A DNA stretch of 64,000 nt from Pimelobacter simplex. GTDB taxonomy: Bacteria; Actinomycetota; Actinomycetes; Propionibacteriales; Nocardioidaceae. The DNA lies in contig NZ_FOUK01000003.1 in NCBI RefSeq assembly GCF_900114845.1, positions 496,001 to 560,000 of the forward strand, in the 5' to 3' direction. Of this stretch, positions 1 to 7,191 are shown one piece after another. The stretch's first letter is position 1, and each line of letters opens with the position of its first letter. A program made the position numbers and the translations under genes. The notes under the pieces were generated by a model. The model saw only the letters and a list, made by a program, of their open reading frames with translations, did not search any database and had not been told where the DNA came from.

Positions 1-326
1 AGGACATCGAGTGGATCCCCAAGGACCCCGCGCTGCCCACCAACGACTTCTTCTGGACCAGCCGCGAACGGCTGCCGGTCGAGCTGAAGTCCACCAAAGC
101 CCGGGCCGCCACCATCCACGGCCGCCTCGTCGACGCGATGAGCCGGGCCGCACGGCAGGGCGTCACCAAGGAGAACTTCATCGTCGACCTCGGCGACCAG
201 GCGCTACCCGGCGGGCTGATCGACGAGCTCGTCGACTTCAACGTCGACCGACGCAAGTACCTCGTCGCCGGCCTGTGGATCTTCGCCAGTGGCCGGGTGC
301 ACGCCGTGCCGCTCGTCCAGCCCTAG
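1..326 (+). CDS. MuF-type phage head protein, C-terminal toxin-like nuclease domain (partial)
   Basis: Only the last 107 codons are present, and the frame is open from base 3. The position, just before a protease-scaffold and a capsid gene, is where SPP1 gp7/MuF minor head proteins sit. The visible part does not look like a MuF core. It has the pattern VELKS, then an alpha-helical AMSRAARQG stretch, FIVDLG and a final strand ending GRVHAVPL. That pattern resembles CdiA-type C-terminal nuclease toxins, in which ExK forms part of a PD-(D/E)xK active site. MuF proteins fused to polymorphic toxin domains are a known class. The MuF part is inferred from position because it lies off the edge; the nuclease call rests on the ELK motif and fold pattern only. 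Confidence 0.6.
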   Translation, partial: DIEWIPKDPALPTNDFFWTSRERLPVELKSTKARAATIHGRLVDAMSRAARQGVTKENFIVDLGDQALPGGLIDELVDFNVDRRKYLVAGLWIFASGRVHAVPLVQP

Positions 327-334
327 AAGTGAGT

Positions 335-374
335 GTGGGGCCCCGTCCCCCCGTGGTACGGAGGCGGGCCCCAC
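335..374. terminator. Hairpin between convergent genes
   Basis: GTGGGGCCC at 335-343 pairs perfectly with GGGCCCCAC at 366-374 across a 22-nt loop. It lies between the MuF stop (326) and the antisense gene ending at 406, so it could stop transcription from both sides. There is no clear U-tract. Confidence 0.5.
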
Positions 375-405
375 GACTTCAGGGTAACACCGCGGCGGCC
401 ACCGT

Positions 406-585
406 CTAGGCCGTCCGACGGCCCCGATCGACGACGTACCGCATCGCGCCGCAGCCCGGCCGCGCGCACTGCTCCTCCGCCTCCGCCCCTCGCGTGAGGG
501 AGAGGTGGATCCCCAACAACGCCCAGACGTGACCCGCCTCGACGGTGCACGGCTGGGCGGCGTCGCGCCCGGGGTCAGTAGCCAT
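406..585 (-). CDS. Small antisense phage protein with a CARPGC motif
   Basis: This is a 59-residue product of unknown function. The ATG at 585 overlaps the end of the upstream antisense gene by 11 nt, so translation is probably coupled. It contains Cys13 and a CARPGC motif near residues 40-45, suggesting a small metal-binding fold. It points against the structural operon and sits between MuF and the protease gene. It could be a moron, or an immunity partner of the MuF toxin expressed in the lysogen. No family was recognised. Confidence 0.5.
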   Translation of the reverse strand: MATDPGRDAAQPCTVEAGHVWALLGIHLSLTRGAEAEEQCARPGCGAMRYVVDRGRRTA

Positions 586-757
586 CTGCCACCGGCGCGA
601 GCTCGGACTCGTTCCCCGGGCAATCGGGGTTCGGGCACCGAGCCACGAACCCGATCGTGACCGATGCCTCGTCCGGCGACACCTGGTCGGGCGCCTCGTC
701 GTACACGAGCTCGGTACCGCACCGGGCACACCTTGATTCGTCAGTTTCGGACTCCAT
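575..757 (-). CDS. Small antisense Zn-ribbon protein
   Basis: This is a 60-residue product with CARCG near residue 10 and CPNPDCPG near residue 41, the two Cys pairs of a zinc ribbon. The ATG at 757 was chosen; a GTG at 766 in the same frame would add three residues. It is the first gene of a two-gene antisense unit, and its end overlaps the next start. Zn ribbons of this size bind DNA, RNA or protein; nothing in the sequence says which. Confidence 0.6.
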   Translation of the reverse strand: MESETDESRCARCGTELVYDEAPDQVSPDEASVTIGFVARCPNPDCPGNESELAPVADGY

Positions 758-801
758 CCGCCGCACGCTACCCCGCTCGCCCCGCTACCGGGAGGTTCCT
801 C

Positions 802-2091
802 ATGTCCAAGAAGCTGCGCGAGACCGCGCGCCTGCTCGAGGCCGCCGACGGCCAGGGCCCCGGTCTCCGCCTCGTCCAGCTCATCTCCCCCGGCTGGGGC
901 AGTTCGGGGTACTACTCGCCGGCCGTCCTCGAAGCCGCGGTCGCGGACCAGGTCATCCCGGCCGGCACGCACATGTACGCCGACCACCCCACCGACATCG
1001 AGCTGATGGAGCGTCCCGAGCGCTCGATCAAGGACCTGGTCTCGACCACGACCACCGAGGCGCGTCTCGCGACCGACGCCGACATCGCGGCCGGCGCCGA
1101 GCCGGGCGCACTGGTCGCCGAGGTCCGGGTCGTCACGCCGTACCGCGACCTGATCGACGACCTCGCCGACGACATCGGCGTCTCGATCCTCGGCTCGGCC
1201 ACCGACACCAGCATCGGCGAGGCCGACGGCCGCCGCGGCACGATCATCGAGGGCCTCGCCTTCGTCCAGTCCGTCGACTGGGTGACCCGCGCCGGCCGCG
1301 GCGGCCGCGCGCTCAGCGTGCTCGAGTCCGCGCGTGCCGGCCGCCGCGCGGCGGGCCGCGGGCTGCGGGAGGCCACCGTCAACGACACCCGCGACGGGCT
1401 CGCTGTCGCGCTGCGCGACGCCTACGGCGGCAGCGAGCGGACCTGGGTGTGGGTGCGGGACTTCGACGACTCGACGGTCTGGTTCGAGATCGAGTCCGAG
1501 GGCGACGAGAACGGGATCTACGGCCAGCCCTACACGCAGAGCTCCAGCGGTGCTGTCGAGCTCACCGGCGATCGCACCGAGGTGCGGATCGTCACCACCT
1601 ACGTCCCGGCCACCCGGCCGGACGAGAAGAAGACCACCAAGGAGTCCAAGGAGGACACCATGCCCAAGATCGAGATCGAGGAGTCCGAGCACACTCGGCT
1701 CGTCGAGACCGCCGGCCGGGTGGACGCTCTCGTCAGCGAGAACGCCGCCCTCAAGGAGAAGGACGCCCGCCGCACCCGTGCGGACCGGGCCCACGAGCTC
1801 GTCGCCGAGCGCGCCAAGGCCGCCGGCGTCACCTTCGACGTCCTGCAGACCCGCGGCCTGATCGCCGAGCTCCCGGTGACCGAGTCCGGCGACCTCGACG
1901 AGACCGCGTTCTCCGCCGCGGTCGACAAGGCCGCCTCCGACCTCAAGGAGGCGCAGGCCTCCGGCGGCGACGGCAACGTCGTCGGCTTCGGCGGCGCCCC
2001 GAGCGGCACGCCCGTCGCGGAGTCCGGCCACCGCACCAGCAACCCGTGGGGCCGCAGCCTCACCGAGGCCAGCAACCAGAAGGGAGCCTGA
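802..2091 (+). CDS. Capsid maturation protease with C-terminal scaffold
   Basis: This 429-residue protein starts at the ATG at 802, with GGGAGG 8 nt upstream. Residues 1-165 look like a prohead protease: His62 in YADHPT and Ser128 in GVSILGS are candidate catalytic residues. Residues 190-270 are a beta-rich middle part. From residue 287 the sequence is charged and helical (E/K/A-rich), as expected of a scaffold. The protease would free the capsid of scaffold after prohead assembly. An internal, well-placed Shine-Dalgarno and ATG at 1660 can make the scaffold on its own. The decoration and major capsid genes follow directly. Confidence 0.85.
   Translation: MSKKLRETARLLEAADGQGPGLRLVQLISPGWGSSGYYSPAVLEAAVADQVIPAGTHMYADHPTDIELMERPERSIKDLVSTTTTEARLATDADIAAGAEPGALVAEVRVVTPYRDLIDDLADDIGVSILGSATDTSIGEADGRRGTIIEGLAFVQSVDWVTRAGRGGRALSVLESARAGRRAAGRGLREATVNDTRDGLAVALRDAYGGSERTWVWVRDFDDSTVWFEIESEGDENGIYGQPYTQSSSGAVELTGDRTEVRIVTTYVPATRPDEKKTTKESKEDTMPKIEIEESEHTRLVETAGRVDALVSENAALKEKDARRTRADRAHELVAERAKAAGVTFDVLQTRGLIAELPVTESGDLDETAFSAAVDKAASDLKEAQASGGDGNVVGFGGAPSGTPVAESGHRTSNPWGRSLTEASNQKGA
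1660..2091 (+). CDS. Nested scaffold protein (internal start in the protease gene)
   Basis: An AAGGAGGA sequence at 1648-1655 lies 4 nt before an in-frame ATG at 1660 inside the protease-scaffold gene. Starting there gives a 143-residue protein made only of the charged helical part (MPKIEIEESE onward). Many phages make free scaffold from a nested start, as lambda Nu3 does within C. The Shine-Dalgarno and frame are visible; use of this start is inferred. Confidence 0.55.
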   Translation: MPKIEIEESEHTRLVETAGRVDALVSENAALKEKDARRTRADRAHELVAERAKAAGVTFDVLQTRGLIAELPVTESGDLDETAFSAAVDKAASDLKEAQASGGDGNVVGFGGAPSGTPVAESGHRTSNPWGRSLTEASNQKGA

Positions 2092-2093
2092 CC

Positions 2094-2489
2094 ATGGCCA
2101 CCAACGAGAAGTTCCGCGACGCCGACCACCTCCCCCTGCCGGTCCCGGCCGGGAAGAAGGCCGGCGACCCCGTCCGCGTCGGCAGCCTCAACGGCGTCTG
2201 CGAGACCAACCGTGCCAAGACCGACGTCCCGGCCTACAACCAGGACGGCACCCGCAACACGTCGTACGACTTCGGCGGGGGCAACCAGACGGGCTACGCC
2301 TCGGTGTGGCTCAAGGGCGCCCACGTCTTCACCGTCGACTTCGCCGTCGCCAACATCGGCGACCCGGTCTACATCCTCGCCGACGGCTCCGGCCTCACCG
2401 GCACGGCGTCGGGCAACAACCTGTACGGCCACGCCCTCACCACCAAGGGCGCGCCCAGCGGCCCGCTGACCGTTCGCATCGCGAACTGA
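2094..2489 (+). CDS. Capsid decoration (cement) protein, DUF2190-like
   Basis: This is a 131-residue, beta-rich, Gly/Asn/Thr-rich protein that starts 2 nt after the protease stop, with AGGGAGC upstream. Motifs such as KAGDPVRVGSLNGVCE and IGDPVYI are typical of DUF2190-type capsid cement proteins, which sit between protease/scaffold and major capsid genes and stabilise the shell. The last residues (LTVRIAN) close the fold, as in family members. Confidence 0.75.
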   Translation: MATNEKFRDADHLPLPVPAGKKAGDPVRVGSLNGVCETNRAKTDVPAYNQDGTRNTSYDFGGGNQTGYASVWLKGAHVFTVDFAVANIGDPVYILADGSGLTGTASGNNLYGHALTTKGAPSGPLTVRIAN

Positions 2490-2502
2490 GAGGACCAGCA
2501 CC

Positions 2503-3654
2503 ATGACCAGCAACATCGAGGTCCTCCACGGCAACGCTGCCGTCGAGGCCGCCTCCGACGCCGACTTCCCCGGCGCCACGAACCCGCGGAACTACCAGAT
2601 CACCGAGTCGCTGATGGACAAGGCGATGACGCTGATGGAGGACGCCTTCCGCGGGAAGTGGGGCGCCGCCCAGCGACTCGCCGAGGCGTTCGCGACCAGC
2701 GACTTCACCCTCGCAGCGTTCGCCGCCATCGACACCGAGATGCAGCGGCAGTACGACGAGCTGCCCTCGACCTGGCGCGGCTACACCGACGTGACCACGG
2801 TCAACGACTTCCGTCCGAAGCGGCTGCTCGACAAGTGGCGGAACACGGTCGGGTTCGACCTGGTGCCCGAGCTCACCGAGTACCCCGCCGAGGACGCGCG
2901 CGGGCACGCGCTCAACGAGATCGCGGTGGCCAAGTTCGGTCGCCGGTTCGCGATCTCCTGGGAGTCGTGGATCAACAACGAGGCGATCCAGGAGTTCGAG
3001 GACCTCCCGGGCGTCATCGCCCGCCAGGCCCGCGAGACCGAGGCGATCAACGCGGTCTCCAACCTGATCGCGGCGGACCGCAACGGCGTCAACACGGCGT
3101 TCTTCAAGGCCGGCAACGGGAACGCACCGACCGCGCTTCCCCTCACGCTCGACAACCTCGACGGCGTCCTCGACCTGATGGCGGCGAGGAAGTCGAAGAT
3201 CTCCGGCCGCACGGTCGCGGCGCCGCCGCTGCAGGTCGTCGTGCCGCAGACCCTGAAGCGGACGATCGAGCGGATCCTCGCGGTCCGGACGATCAAGAAG
3301 ACGACCACGTCGGGGTCGGACTCGACCGAGTTCGAGTACGACAACTACGTCAACGTCGACTACGTCGTCGACCCGATGCTCGACTACTGGAACACCGGCT
3401 CGAAGGCGGCCGGCACCTGGTTCGTCGTGCCGAAGCCGAAGACCGCGCGTCCCGCGCTGTGGGCTGCCTACCTGCGTGGTCACGAGCAGCCCGACATCCG
3501 GGTGAAGAGCTCGGCCAGCCAGCGGGTCGGCGGCGGCGACGTCTCGCCCCTCGAGGGGTCGTTCGAGATCGACGACATCCAGTACCGCGGTCGTCACATC
3601 GTCGGCCACCAGAACGGCGACCCGACGTTCACGTACGCCTCGAACGGCAGCTGA
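2503..3654 (+). CDS. Major capsid protein
   Basis: This 383-residue protein has the right size and position for the HK97-fold coat protein. It has a helical N-terminus, a long E-loop-like segment around residues 95-130, and a C-terminal part ending in YRGRHIVGHQNGDPTFTYASNGS-type strands. It lies 13 nt after the decoration gene with GAGAGGA as ribosome binding site. A strong hairpin follows at 3675-3716. The call rests on order, length and overall similarity. Confidence 0.88.
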   Translation: MTSNIEVLHGNAAVEAASDADFPGATNPRNYQITESLMDKAMTLMEDAFRGKWGAAQRLAEAFATSDFTLAAFAAIDTEMQRQYDELPSTWRGYTDVTTVNDFRPKRLLDKWRNTVGFDLVPELTEYPAEDARGHALNEIAVAKFGRRFAISWESWINNEAIQEFEDLPGVIARQARETEAINAVSNLIAADRNGVNTAFFKAGNGNAPTALPLTLDNLDGVLDLMAARKSKISGRTVAAPPLQVVVPQTLKRTIERILAVRTIKKTTTSGSDSTEFEYDNYVNVDYVVDPMLDYWNTGSKAAGTWFVVPKPKTARPALWAAYLRGHEQPDIRVKSSASQRVGGGDVSPLEGSFEIDDIQYRGRHIVGHQNGDPTFTYASNGS

Positions 3655-3674
3655 CCGCGCACGCAGCTGCTCCC

Positions 3675-3716
3675 GCCGTGGGCGGCCCGGGCAACCGGGC
3701 CAGGGTCGCCCACGGC
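3675..3716 (+). terminator. Strong hairpin after the major capsid gene
   Basis: GCCGTGGGCG (3675-3684) pairs with CGCCCACGGC (3707-3716), and an inner CCCGG/CCGGG stem closes on a GCAA tetraloop. There is no U-tract and the late operon continues, so it is more likely a partial terminator or a 3' mRNA-protecting element than a full stop. Confidence 0.6.
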
Positions 3717-3748
3717 TCCACACCTGCACCACCTCGAGGAGGCTGAGC

Positions 3749-4123
3749 ATGGCGATCGACTACAGCAGCAAGGTCGGCAAGGTCCGCCTCCTCATCAACG
3801 ACGTCGACGAGGGCAACCTCGTCTTCCCCGACGACCAGCTCGAGGCGTTCCTCGCCCTCGAGCACGACAGCGTGAAGCGTGCGGCGGCTCAGGCGATCGA
3901 CTCGCAGGCCACCAACGAGGCGCTCGCGCTGAAGGTCCTCAAGGACCACCAGGTGCAGACCGACGGCGCGAAGCTCGCCGACGCGATGCGCCGGCACGCC
4001 GACTCGTTGCGCAAGCAGGCCCGCGAGGACGAGGACGCCGAGGACGACGGGTTCTACTTCGACGTCATCGACATCGTGGGCGGCAACGGCAGCCACCCCG
4101 AGCTCACCGAACGGCCCCTGTGA
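3749..4123 (+). CDS. Head-tail connector (adaptor) protein
   Basis: This is a 124-residue helical protein with GAGGAGG before the ATG. The order capsid, small helical protein, head-closure and tail-completion genes is the usual one for the gp6/gp15-like adaptor that docks on the portal. The acidic C-terminal part (REDEDAEDDG) is common in such adaptors. The function is inferred from position and predicted helices. Confidence 0.7.
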   Translation: MAIDYSSKVGKVRLLINDVDEGNLVFPDDQLEAFLALEHDSVKRAAAQAIDSQATNEALALKVLKDHQVQTDGAKLADAMRRHADSLRKQAREDEDAEDDGFYFDVIDIVGGNGSHPELTERPL

Positions 4124-4563
4124 TGCCTCGCCCGGTGGGCTACGGCCGGCCCGGCACCCCGGTCTTCCCCGACGGCTGGGCGACGGCCGCCGCCGGCGTG
4201 CTGGACGGCACCCACGAGTCGGTCGTGACGATCGCCGCGCCGGGCGCCACCCAGGGCTGGAGCGAGACCGACGGCCAGACCGTCACCACCCCTGCCGCGC
4301 CGTCCTACGACGGTCCCGCGACGGTCCGGCCGGCCAGCGAGTCCGAGGGCTCCAGCGAGCCCGTCGCCAGCGAGGAGCAGGTCACGGTCACCCGCTACCA
4401 GGTCGGACTCCCCCAGCCGACCGACGGCATCGCCGTCGGCCAGGTCGTGCACGTCGTGTCGTCGCCCGACGCCGCGCTGGTCGGCCGCGACCTCACGGTC
4501 GTCGACGTCGAGCACGGCGACCGGCGCTTCACCCGCTACCTCTACGCGACCCTCAACAGCTGA
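4120..4563 (+). CDS. Head closure protein, DUF6093-like
   Basis: This is a 146-147 residue protein. GTG 4120 overlaps the adaptor gene by 4 nt, and ATG 4123 is the alternative start. The C-terminal half (TRYQVGLP...VGQVVHVVSSPDAALVGRDLTV) is a small beta-barrel pattern seen in stopper proteins of actinophages annotated as DUF6093. It would plug the head until the tail is attached. Confidence 0.62.
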   Translation: MMPRPVGYGRPGTPVFPDGWATAAAGVLDGTHESVVTIAAPGATQGWSETDGQTVTTPAAPSYDGPATVRPASESEGSSEPVASEEQVTVTRYQVGLPQPTDGIAVGQVVHVVSSPDAALVGRDLTVVDVEHGDRRFTRYLYATLNS

Positions 4564-4584
4564 CCACGGGAGGCGGTGACGGCC

Positions 4585-4989
4585 ATGATCAACATCGACC
4601 TGACCGAGATCGACCACCTCGCCGCCGACCTCCGCTCCGCGCCCGCGCGCGTCGAGCCGGCCGTCGACGCCGAGGTCGGCCGCGGCGGCTACCGCGTCCA
4701 GGGCCGGGCGCAGGTGAACGCCCCGAAGGACACCGGCACTCTCGCCTCGTCGATCACCACCGATCTCGGCCACCTCTCCTACGAGGTCGGCCCCGAGGTG
4801 AACTACGGCGGATTCGTCGAGGAGGGCACCAGCGGCCCGTACCCGATCGAGAACGCCTTCGGCCTCGGGATCCTCGTCATGCACCCCGGCATCGATCCGC
4901 AGCCCTACCTCGGGCCGGCCTTCGACGCCGACCTGTCCCGCACCGAGCGCGGCATCCTCAAGGCCGCCGCCGACCGGACGCTGGGCTGA
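4585..4989 (+). CDS. HK97 gp10-like tail completion protein
   Basis: This is a 134-residue protein from ATG 4585; GTG 4576 in frame sits too close to GGGAGG. The pattern of helix, RAQVNAPKDTGTLASSI, then YEVGPEVNYGGFVEEGTSG and the C-terminal QPYLGPAFD is the signature of the HK97 gp10/tail-completion family. These proteins link head closure and tail tube. The pattern match is strong. Confidence 0.8.
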   Translation: MINIDLTEIDHLAADLRSAPARVEPAVDAEVGRGGYRVQGRAQVNAPKDTGTLASSITTDLGHLSYEVGPEVNYGGFVEEGTSGPYPIENAFGLGILVMHPGIDPQPYLGPAFDADLSRTERGILKAAADRTLG

Positions 4990-4994
4990 CCGCA

Positions 4995-5471
4995 ATGGCC
5001 ACGATCCGGCGCCTGCTGCTCAGCCACCAGGTCGACGCCCGGCTCCGTGCGCTCCCGGTCGCTGGGCCGGCCGTCACGGTCTACGAAGGCGAGATCCCCA
5101 ACCCCGCGCCGCTGCTCACGATGCCCGGCACCAACACCCCGGATCCGTCGGGCCGGGTCGCGCCGTACGTCGTCCACTTCGGTGGAGTCGGCACGCCGGT
5201 CGTCGAGCCCGACGTCGCCGACTCGATGGTCGAGCTCGACTGGCCGGTGCACCTGCTGTGCGTCGCCGGGTACCGCGACGACTGCCTCGACCTCGTCGAC
5301 CGGGTGCACGCCTGGCTCTACCGGTGGTCACCAGTCGTCGACGGCGTCGCCGTCGGCCGCCTGACGCAGCCCCTCGGGTACGAGCCGGCTCCCCCGCGGC
5401 GGATCGACACCGTCCAGCCGGTCCGGTTCGAGGTGCCTCTGCAGTACCGGCTCGCGGCCACCGCGAGCTGA
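4995..5471 (+). CDS. Tail terminator protein
   Basis: This 158-residue protein starts 5 nt after the gp10-like gene. Position and the strand pattern YVVHFGGVG...LDWPVHLLCVAGYRDDCLDLVDRVHAWL fit the tail terminator fold that caps the tube. No catalytic motif is present. The call is positional with moderate support. Confidence 0.65.
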   Translation: MATIRRLLLSHQVDARLRALPVAGPAVTVYEGEIPNPAPLLTMPGTNTPDPSGRVAPYVVHFGGVGTPVVEPDVADSMVELDWPVHLLCVAGYRDDCLDLVDRVHAWLYRWSPVVDGVAVGRLTQPLGYEPAPPRRIDTVQPVRFEVPLQYRLAATAS

Positions 5472-5566
5472 CGCCTTCCCCCCCGACTCCCGACGCACCT
5501 TCCCCGGCGCCGGGCGCTTCCCCCTGCCCATCCACCAGCCCGACCAGCACCGAGGAGGACCCCGTC

Positions 5567-5938
5567 ATGAACGACGGATTCGTCGAGGTCTACGCGAAGT
5601 CGACCGGCCAGAAGCAGTGGGTGCCCGAGCACTACCTCGAGCACCCCGTCCTCGGCCGCGACTTCGAGGAGACCCCCAGCAGCCGCGCCAACCGCGACGG
5701 CGACCAGCCGCCGGCCGGGCCGCCCGTCCAGGCCTGGACGCGCGCTCAGCTCGACCAGCACGCGTCGGTGGTGCTCGGGCTCGACACGAGCGACCTGGCC
5801 ACGAAGGCCGACGTCGTCGCGGCGATCGAGCGCGAGACCCAGCACGACCAGGACGACCCGGACGACCCCACCCCCACCGACTCGGACGGCACCCCGCCGC
5901 CCGACCAGCCCCCGGCCGCCGGGGAGAACCAGGAGTAG
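5567..5938 (+). CDS. Small phage protein with acidic, Pro-rich tail
   Basis: This is a 123-residue protein from ATG 5567 with a perfect GAGGAGG upstream. The N-terminus (FVEVYAKSTGQKQWVPEHYLEHPVLG) is followed by Pro/Asp-rich low-complexity sequence, with a SAP-like stretch (WTRAQLDQHASVVLGLD) around residues 58-82. It lies between tail terminator and tube. Similar small genes occur here in actinophages, but the role is unknown. Confidence 0.65.
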   Translation: MNDGFVEVYAKSTGQKQWVPEHYLEHPVLGRDFEETPSSRANRDGDQPPAGPPVQAWTRAQLDQHASVVLGLDTSDLATKADVVAAIERETQHDQDDPDDPTPTDSDGTPPPDQPPAAGENQE

Positions 5939-5942
5939 CAGC

Positions 5943-6464
5943 ATGCGCAGTCTCGCCGACGGCCACGAGAAGATCGCCGTCCTGACCACCAAGCCCGTCG
6001 ACCCCGCCAACCCGACGGTGACCGAGCTCGCCGCCGGTATCGACGCCTCGTGCGCCGTGCTGGCCTCGGACTGGAACTTCGGACCGACCGACTCCGACAC
6101 CTTCTCGGAGCCCGCGGTCTGCGAGGACTCCAACGCCCAGTCCTACGGCCGCTCCAACGGCCAGTTCGGCGCGACCATCTTCCGGCACTTCGCGACCGCG
6201 ACCCCGGGCGAGGCCGACGCCACCGCCGACACCACCTTCGCCGCGGTCAAGGTCAAGGGCACCACGGTGTGGGTGTACTCGCGCCTCACCGCGAAGAAGT
6301 CCGCCGAGGCGTGGGCCGAGGACGACGAGATCCGCTACGGCGCCGAGGTCCTCACCGACACCCCGCAGCCGCCCCAGGAGTCCGGCGGCTACGTCAAGGC
6401 CCGCGTCCCCGGCCAGGTCCAGAAGTCCTGGCCGTACATCAAGGCCGCGCCCGCGACCCCCTGA
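5943..6464 (+). CDS. Major tail (tube) protein
   Basis: This 173-residue beta-rich protein is of the size and in the slot of the siphophage tube protein, directly before the chaperone genes. Segments such as FGATIFRHFATATPGEAD and TFAAVKVKGTTVWVYSR are typical of short actinophage tube proteins. A perfect 13-bp hairpin follows it, as for the other very abundant protein, the capsid. Confidence 0.78.
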   Translation: MRSLADGHEKIAVLTTKPVDPANPTVTELAAGIDASCAVLASDWNFGPTDSDTFSEPAVCEDSNAQSYGRSNGQFGATIFRHFATATPGEADATADTTFAAVKVKGTTVWVYSRLTAKKSAEAWAEDDEIRYGAEVLTDTPQPPQESGGYVKARVPGQVQKSWPYIKAAPATP

Positions 6465-6479
6465 TCGGCCGCCCGAACT

Positions 6480-6515
6480 GGGGTGGCGGGCGTCGTGAGG
6501 ACCGCCCGCCACCCC
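6480..6515 (+). terminator. Perfect 13-bp hairpin after the tail tube gene
   Basis: GGGGTGGCGGGCG (6480-6492) pairs with CGCCCGCCACCCC (6503-6515) across a 10-nt loop. No U-tract follows and the operon goes on. It is the same arrangement as behind the capsid gene, so it probably lowers downstream transcription or protects the tube mRNA. Confidence 0.6.
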
Positions 6516-6525
6516 GCACCACCAC

Positions 6526-6561
6526 CGTCCTCACACCCGTCCTCACACCCGTCCTCACACC
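6526..6561 (+). repeat. Three 12-bp tandem repeats in a ribosome-binding leader
   Basis: The unit CGTCCTCACACC occurs three times without change, ending next to the CAGGAGC ribosome binding site of the tail chaperone gene. It lies just after the 6480 hairpin. It keeps the leader free of structure; no other role is visible. Confidence 0.75.
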
Positions 6562-6573
6562 CAGGAGCACGCC

Positions 6574-7191
6574 ATGACCGACCAGCCCGCCGCCAACGTC
6601 CCCACCGCCGACACCGCCGGCCTCATCGACGACTTCCTCGACCTCGACGAGATCCTCTCCGCGCAGGTCCACCGCGCCGAGAAGACCGAGATCCTCTACC
6701 TCAAGCCGCACCTCGAGGCCGAGATCGACGCCCTCGAAGCCGAGCTGCAGAAGGTCTCCAGCGATCCCAGCCGGACGGACAGGTCGGGCGAGGCTGCTGT
6801 CGGCGACCAGCCCGCCGGCAGCGCCACCGTCGAGGAGCTGGCCGAGCAGATCCAGGCCAAGCGCCGCGAGTACGCCGAGTCCGGCAAGAAGGTGCTGCTT
6901 CGCCAGCTGCCGTCCGAGGAGTGGACCGGGTTCGAGGCCACCTGGAAGAAGGCCCTCGACACCGGCTCGCCGTACCCGGCGGAGATGTGGGACGACCTCA
7001 TCTCGAAGTGCGCGGTCCGTCCGACGATGCCGGTCGACAAGGTCAAGGCCCTGCGCAAGAAGCTCGGCTACCCGCCGCTGCACAAGCTCGCCCTGACCGC
7101 GTGGAAGCTGAACACCGAGGGTGGTGTGTCCGTCCCTTTCTCGCGACTCTCCTCGGACGTCCTGAGGCCCAGCCCGTTCGGGACGAACTAG
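6574..7191 (+). CDS. Tail assembly chaperone G
   Basis: This is a 205-residue acidic helical protein, the short form of the chaperone pair upstream of the tape measure. Residues 22-70 and 85-115 are helical; SEEWTGFEATWKKALD is typical of the family. Near its 3' end lies the heptamer CCCTTTC (7134-7140), where some ribosomes shift back one base to make the longer GT protein. Chaperones coat the tape measure during tube assembly and are absent from the virion. Confidence 0.85.
   Translation: MTDQPAANVPTADTAGLIDDFLDLDEILSAQVHRAEKTEILYLKPHLEAEIDALEAELQKVSSDPSRTDRSGEAAVGDQPAGSATVEELAEQIQAKRREYAESGKKVLLRQLPSEEWTGFEATWKKALDTGSPYPAEMWDDLISKCAVRPTMPVDKVKALRKKLGYPPLHKLALTAWKLNTEGGVSVPFSRLSSDVLRPSPFGTN

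Noticed and set aside
406..2031. A 541-codon minus-strand protein
   Set aside because: It is the antisense frame of the protease-scaffold gene; only its last 59 codons, from ATG 585, look like a real gene.
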